The notes beneath the pieces are model-generated. The model had not been told where the DNA came from and searched no databases. It saw nothing but the letters and a program-made list of their open reading frames with translations. 64,000 nucleotides of DNA. Source: Cercophora sp. LCS_1 (Eukaryota > Ascomycota > Sordariomycetes > Sordariales > Lasiosphaeriaceae). Position 1 is the stretch's first letter; every line of letters starts with the position of its first letter. Below, in pieces: positions 58,683-64,000 of the stretch. The position numbers were made by a program, and so were the translations under genes. The stretch lies in the NCBI GenBank assembly GCA_036250225.1, contig JAPZLL010000006.1:496001-560000 (forward strand), read 5' to 3'.

Positions 58683-60189
58683 CTAATAGGCCGCGATCGG
58701 GTGGCCATAACGCAGCGGGCTGGGTGGGTTGGAGTGGTGGTCGTTGGAATACCGCCGACCAAAGACGTGCTGCATGAAGCTCCGGGGAGCAACAGGCCCG
58801 ATGCTGACCGTCTTGTGGGTCAGCGGAACGGGGATGCGGTGCACCTTCTTGGTCTGCCACCGTTCCTTGATGCAGTCATCGACCAGAGCCATGAGGCCGG
58901 TTGCCATGATGACACTGTGAACATGTTAGCTTGGGCTGACTGCATAGGTGGAAGGGGAGGTTGACTTACTCAGCGCAATCGGTCACGGCATCCACGATGG
59001 TCTCGTCGGCAATCCACATGAAGCAAGGCGGAACCCATCCGCCGGCGTTCTCGTCGGCAAGGACCTGGCTCGGTGACCTCGTCTCGGGAACAATGTGCGC
59101 GACCGGCGCGCTCGCATTGCCGTCCCGCACGAGGTGGAATGACACCAAGCCCAGCTGCTTGTCAACCGAACGCTTCCAGGTGTAGCGGCTGCCCCACCAC
59201 TCGAATTCGTAGCGCTTGTTGTTCTTGCCGCCGCGGCGGTGGACGTCAACACGCGCGTAGTTGCTGAATTCGAGCTTAATGCTGTTTGTCGGAACGGGCC
59301 GCTGCAGCTTCCCCTTGGCACCCTTGTGATCAAGTGATAGGGCCGAAGGACTACTCCGGTAGTTGAAGTACTCATCGTCTCCATCGCTCGTCGAGTAGCC
59401 TGTGTTGGGGCGGGAGCTGGCTGTCGACTTGGCACGGCGCAAAGCGGGGCGGCCGCTGAGCGTCTTGATAGCCGTCGACATGGACCGCTTCAAAGTCGGG
59501 CGGCCCGAATCGCTCTTGGGCTTCGGTGCAGCGGGTTCGACATACTTGCGCTTCGAGTTGCAGACCTCGCGGCCCGAGTCGCGGCAATAGCGGCGCAGCG
59601 AGAACTCGCGCTTCGCCAGGTCGTACATGCGCAGGTGGAAGAGCTGGATCGCCGTCCTTCTCCGTCCCGTCACCACCGTGTCCACTCGCAAGTTCATGTT
59701 CCCATCAGGAGTGAACTCGTCGTGCCGGATCGTCAGGCGGTTCAGCGAGGGAAAGAGCTTGGCAAAGTCCTGCGGCGTCGATGCCCGCACGTTCGGCTCG
59801 ACAACTTCGCGGCGGTAGATGGGAAGCGGCGGGATGCTGTAGGACTCGTAGTCCATGGGGCTCTCGTCGATCTCCATGGCATCCACCTCCTGCGTTGATA
59901 CTGTTGTCGAGGCAAGCGTGTCGATCGAGGACCGCGGGTAGAGCGAGGTGTCGGGGCTCACATCGTCCTCGTAGGCGTAGGCATGTTGATACCTCGAGGC
60001 CTCGTAGGATTCGGTTCCGCTGGAGGTTGACTGTGTCACCGATGTCTTAAGGTCGGAGGGTCTCGGCGAGGTGTAGAGGGACGTAGGGGCGGTAGATTGG
60101 GAGCCATATGAGTCGTTACTCCTCCGGCTGCGGGAGTCCCGGCTGGAGGAGGTCTGGCTAGACGGCTGTCTTCTCGGAGCGCGATGCAT
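58683..60189 (-). CDS. Conserved-looking fungal protein of unknown function
   Basis: Two exons, 60189-58970 and 58914-58683, encode about 483 residues; the 55-nt intron has a GTAAGT donor and GCTAAC branch point. The first 130 residues are Ser/Thr-rich and probably disordered. A folded core seems to begin at DFAKLFPSLNRLTIRHDEF and includes LRVDTVVTGRRRTAIQLFHLRMYDL. A Ser/Lys-rich linker (PTLKRSMSTAIKTLSGRP) has many potential phosphorylation sites. The C-terminal part, SIKLEFSNYARVDVHRRGG then KRYEFEWWGSRYTWKRSV, reads like a beta-rich domain recalling tubby/LURP-type folds. No enzyme motif is seen. The final exon ends HPIAAY. I do not recognise a named family. Confidence 0.85.
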
Positions 60190-63100
60190 GATGTCTGGGG
60201 GAGGAGGTTGAAAAGGTGGGGGGAAGAGAGGGAGGAGTAGTCTTTGTCTGTGCTGTGTGTAATGGAGGGTCCGATCGAGGACGGGTGGGAGGGTCCCTCG
60301 ATTCTCTTATAGCAACAGGCCGGGACGGCGTAACGGCGGGTTGGGTGGCACTCGATCCGGGTGCGTTCAGGGATTGGCGACTGGGAGCTCGGGGCGGCGC
60401 TGGCTGCAAGCAGGTGCCGGCCGGGTCTCGAGGGCTGACGGGGTGGACAGACCACCACGGCAGACCGTCAGGTCAAGTTGGGTCCCTGGGATCCCTGGGG
60501 ATCGGGCATTAAACGCTTCAACGCGGGGATCTCGCTGGCGTCTGTTGTCGCGACAAGCAAGCGTTCCCAAGTCTCAGAGAACAGGTGGGATGGCGCGGGA
60601 GGACGACGGGGGTTGAGCTTGAGCGTCGAGGTGGACGCAGACGGTACGCAGACGCAGGACGCAGAACGCAGCTAGTATGCGTCTGTATGCCGTGTATGCC
60701 TACTTGTGCGCGTGCTTCTTGGAGTTGGGAGCTGGTGAAGCTGGTGGTGGTGCCGGTGATGCTGGCTGCTTGCTGTTCGCGCAGATCGCAGGGGTTTGGT
60801 TAGCGGTTATGGCATTTGGCAACTTGACAGGTCAAGATGGCGCATGCAGGAGCCAGGTGGACGAAATGAAGCTGGCAAAGACACAAGCAAGGAGGAGGTG
60901 CGATATATGGAAACCCACGCGGAACAGAGTCAAGATTGCAGATGGCATCCGCAGTAACGTGGGTGGGAAGACGCCGAAGTGGGAGCGTGAGGTATCGAGG
61001 TACCTCAAGTACCAAGGTACCTTGTGCCCCGCGATGGTGGCTCTGTAATCCTTGACTCTGCCAAGCCCACGCGCTCCCGCAGTCACAGCTGCTACCAAGA
61101 GCAACCACGGAGGGTGGGGCCTGGAAGAAGCAGCCTGGTGACTGGCTGACATCTGCACTCAAGTTCCCACCACCAAGCTCCCGCCGCGCGGTTTTTGCCC
61201 TTCGTTTGTTCTCTCCCACTGGACGACGCCCACCACCCAAGTTTGTAATCGCAACCATCCACTGGCTGGAAAAATATAGTTCGCCTGCAACTGGCTCACA
61301 CGCTCATGCCCTTGCACAGCCTCGACCGATCAGGAAAGACAGGACCCCCCAAGAGAGAGATTTTAGAGTCGCCAGACATGTGGATGACATGAAAATCCGC
61401 ACACTGAATACAGCTGAGGTCGCTCCAAATGCTCTCCACTGGTGGGCTTATTTCCTAACAGGCATAAGAATGATGTCTAGTACTGATAATATTATTTCAA
61501 GGCCTGTGGAATATTATTTGATGCCTTAAAATAATACCTTTTGATGTCATTTCTCAAGACAAAGATGTATCTGAGTTTGTTGGTGTGCGGTTTATTTTGT
61601 CAGCGGCTTGTCAGAGTCACTCAGCGACGCTTTCGTGGGGGAATCGCGGCCGAAGAATTAGCGGGTGCGCCCACCAAGTCGGCCTCAACATCCCACCTTT
61701 TGCTGGCGGTGGCCTGTTGAAGCAGTGCTGGAGTCTTCCTCGGACCCCGCCCGAAGCCGCTGACGGCCACACTCGGGATGCGCGACCCTCCACGGGCGCT
61801 TCTGTTCTGAGCAGGAAAATTCTGACATGCAGCTTCCTTTTGCTGTCTGTCCTCCCCCAGGACGGGACGTGTGGTCAGAAAAGGACCGGATTTGTGCTCG
61901 ACCGCGGTCACACCCAAGCACTTCCTCGACGAGCCGACGGCATCTTGTTTGCAGCTGGCACGGGTCGACGGCAAAGTCAATTCGGTTGGCATGACTTTGA
62001 AGATGCAGTATGACGCCGCGCCGTTACCCAGTGCACTCTGGATTGAGACTTTCCCTGCCCAGCCGGCCTGGAAAATCTGTGCGCTTGATCACGGTCGCTC
62101 AACACGCCTGGCGCGCACTGCCCTGCCTTCAGCTGCTATGACGATGACGATGACTCGTTTCCTTGCTGCCAACGCTTACAGCGTGTCTCAAAAGTTCTAG
62201 CTCCTTCCCTCGATGCCGTGGACACACGACAACACAACCGTGGATTTCTCAAAAATCCCCTTCAGTCTGCTGTTCAACCTGTCTCCATTCAACACCAAGA
62301 CGCCGACTGCTATTCCCAGACGATGAACACGCCCCTTTTCCAATGAAATGCAGGGCGTTGGAAGCCAGGGCATACCTGACAGGCCTGACAAGCGTACGTG
62401 GCACGCCTCCCAGCAGAACGGGAGCGCCTGAAGACCATGCCCGGGTGCCCAACTGCTACCTGCAGGAAGCTTGAGAACTGGGACCACGGCCTACGAATAG
62501 TAAATTGGGGCTGCTCAGAATCCGCCGCGTCCATTGGCCATTGCGAAATCGTGGGGTACGCATCTCATCACTCGCCATTTACAGAGAGGGGCTCGCTTGA
62601 GCAAGAAAGGAAACCGTCTTTGAGCTTCGTGCGCTGTTGCAATTGGGATCAGGGGGCTGTCAGGTTGAGGGGTTGACTCTCCATCGCCCCTCAGAAGGCT
62701 TTGCGGCAAGAGGTTGATGCCTCAGCCGATGACGCACAGGACGCCGAAGCACAAAAGGGTGTCACGGACCTTGAGTGAGCTGCTAAACGGGGCCATCAAC
62801 TGGCGTGGCTGGGGCGGCTTGATCATGTTCATGATCCATTGGGCCTTGGAGTTGTTGCTCAGTCTCGCAACGATCGCAGAGTTGAAAGCAACTGACTGTT
62901 TGAGTTTCGACTTTCCAGACGGTCGCGACAAGTGTCGCCATTGCTGCAGCCCCGTATCGGATCATGGCGACGCTGGAGTTGTGTCACGCTCTCATTCGTC
63001 GCGCGTTGGGCCCCAACCTATCCCAGGCTCTCTTTGCGCGCGATGAATTCTCTTGGGCCCTTTCTATTGGCCAGGAGCTGCTTTCTATTCCCTCACTGGC

Positions 63101-64000
63101 CAGATGCCCATCTGCCCGAGATGGCTCTGTTGGGAAACCCTTCAGGCCCGATATCGCTGGCGAACTGCAGCTCGCCAGCCCCCCATCTGCGTCTCAAATC
63201 CGGGGTGTAAAGAAGGCAACCAGATCCAATCTGGTTTCCGGGAGCCGCCAATTGTCTCAGAAGGCCCACCAGCGGCCGCGGACCCCGGAAATCATCCGTG
63301 TATCAAAGCCCACATCAGTCAACCTGTCAACCTTAGGTTCGTCGCTCAGCATTGGCAGTCAATCAGTTCGCTGGATAAATGTTGATATGTGAGGATTCAC
63401 AAACTGAGCCAAGGTTGTGTGTCTAATCGCGCCAGGTTCGCATGTCAGCCGGCAAAGACGCCCTTGCTCGCTCGCCCGTCGAGCTGGAGATGCAACGCCG
63501 ATGCACAAGCGGGTGTCCGCCTGGTCTCTGTCTCCTGGCCCGCGATTACCACCAATGGCGGCACGGTCAGAGCCGTTGATCCGCAACCTTTGCAGGACCT
63601 CAGGTGACAGCCGCCAGAGTCTCCCCACCCCTCATCCCTCGGCATCGCAAACTATCATCGGGAAGATGCGCGCTAGCTCGACAGGTCGTTCCGAGCATGG
63701 GCACTCGAGGGTCCCGGAAACGATCGTCTCGTGCCTAGCTCCAGACGCAAGCTAACGCTCGAGCGTCCAACCGGAGGAGGGGTCCCACGAGCAAGAGAGC
63801 TTCGCAGAGATCTACTCGACAGACCCGACAGACGACGACCAATCAGGGCGGTCCGGAAATGCTGTTTTGGGCAACCCAGGGAGCCCACCCATCTGGCATC
63901 TGCAGGCGGACGAGTCTGGCAACGGATGCCACTCTCGACTGGGCGCTGCTCCTCGATGGCCTCCGGCGATGGAGGACCCTTCCTTTATCCTTTGATCTCT
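60190..64000. other. Gene-free right end, 3.8 kb
   Basis: No coding sequence, tRNA or repeat family can be supported. The longest frames (143 codons at 62964-63392, 142 at 61585-62013) have no domain and overlap open frames in other phases. A short inverted repeat with imperfect 15-nt arms (aataatattatttcaaggc against gccttaaaataatac) lies at about 61486-61537 in a local AT-rich patch. Confidence 0.5.

Noticed and set aside
62964..63392. 143-codon plus-strand frame at the right end
   Set aside because: No domain and three overlapping alternatives of similar length.
1..64000. CRISPR arrays, bacterial operons or insertion sequences
   Set aside because: Spliceosomal introns and fungal multidomain FAS show a eukaryotic nuclear genome; no array of spaced direct repeats was seen.

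Overview
The window is nuclear DNA from a filamentous ascomycete, most likely a sordariomycete. Genes carry short introns (about 42-85 nt in most genes) with GTRNGT donors, CTAAC/CTGAC branch points 5-15 nt before the acceptor, and long intergenic stretches. The two fatty acid synthase genes are fungal type I FAS alpha and beta, divergently transcribed. The sulfate permease matches the length I recall for Neurospora CYS-14. The class level is inferred; I could not search a database.

Layout. 1-3.7 kb is repeat-rich and gene-poor: a direct repeat of about 365 bp differs between copies mainly by transitions (RIP-like), with a short TTAGGG stretch between. 3.7-6.1 kb holds two damaged genes tail to tail: a SET-domain methyltransferase gene (+) and a truncated DUF3435 (captain-type tyrosine recombinase) gene (-) that run into each other. 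6.7-8.2 kb is a multi-pass membrane protein. At 8.75-8.95 kb lie a leucine-type class II tRNA with a proline anticodon and a broken tRNA fragment. 9.6-10.9 kb is a DEDD-type exonuclease gene with a frameshift. 12.7-13.8 kb is a bHLH factor, 16.7-19.2 kb a sulfate permease, 20.2-21.2 kb a DUF1772 protein, 22.0-23.3 kb a secreted HExxH protein. 24.2-25.8 kb is a dynamin-like pseudogene with an internal deletion, 26.3-29.3 kb CTF18, 31.8-33.4 kb an unassigned protein. 33.9-36.5 kb has two head-to-head kinase-type pseudogenes, one with an N-terminal helical bundle, pseudokinase and Sel1 layout resembling MLKL-type cell-death proteins. 37.7-38.6 kb is a MARVEL protein, 41.1-42.5 kb guanine deaminase, 43.1-48.8 kb FAS alpha, 50.6-57.0 kb FAS beta, 58.7-60.2 kb an unassigned protein. 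60.2-64 kb shows no supported gene.

How it fits together. The intact genes are core metabolism and housekeeping: fatty acid synthesis from one divergent promoter, sulfate uptake, purine salvage, and clamp loading for sister chromatid cohesion. Between them sit decayed accessory genes (SET, DUF3435, dynamin-like, kinase, MLKL-like), each with identifiable lesions. The lesions fall exactly in conserved motifs, so the ancestral reading frames can still be recognised.
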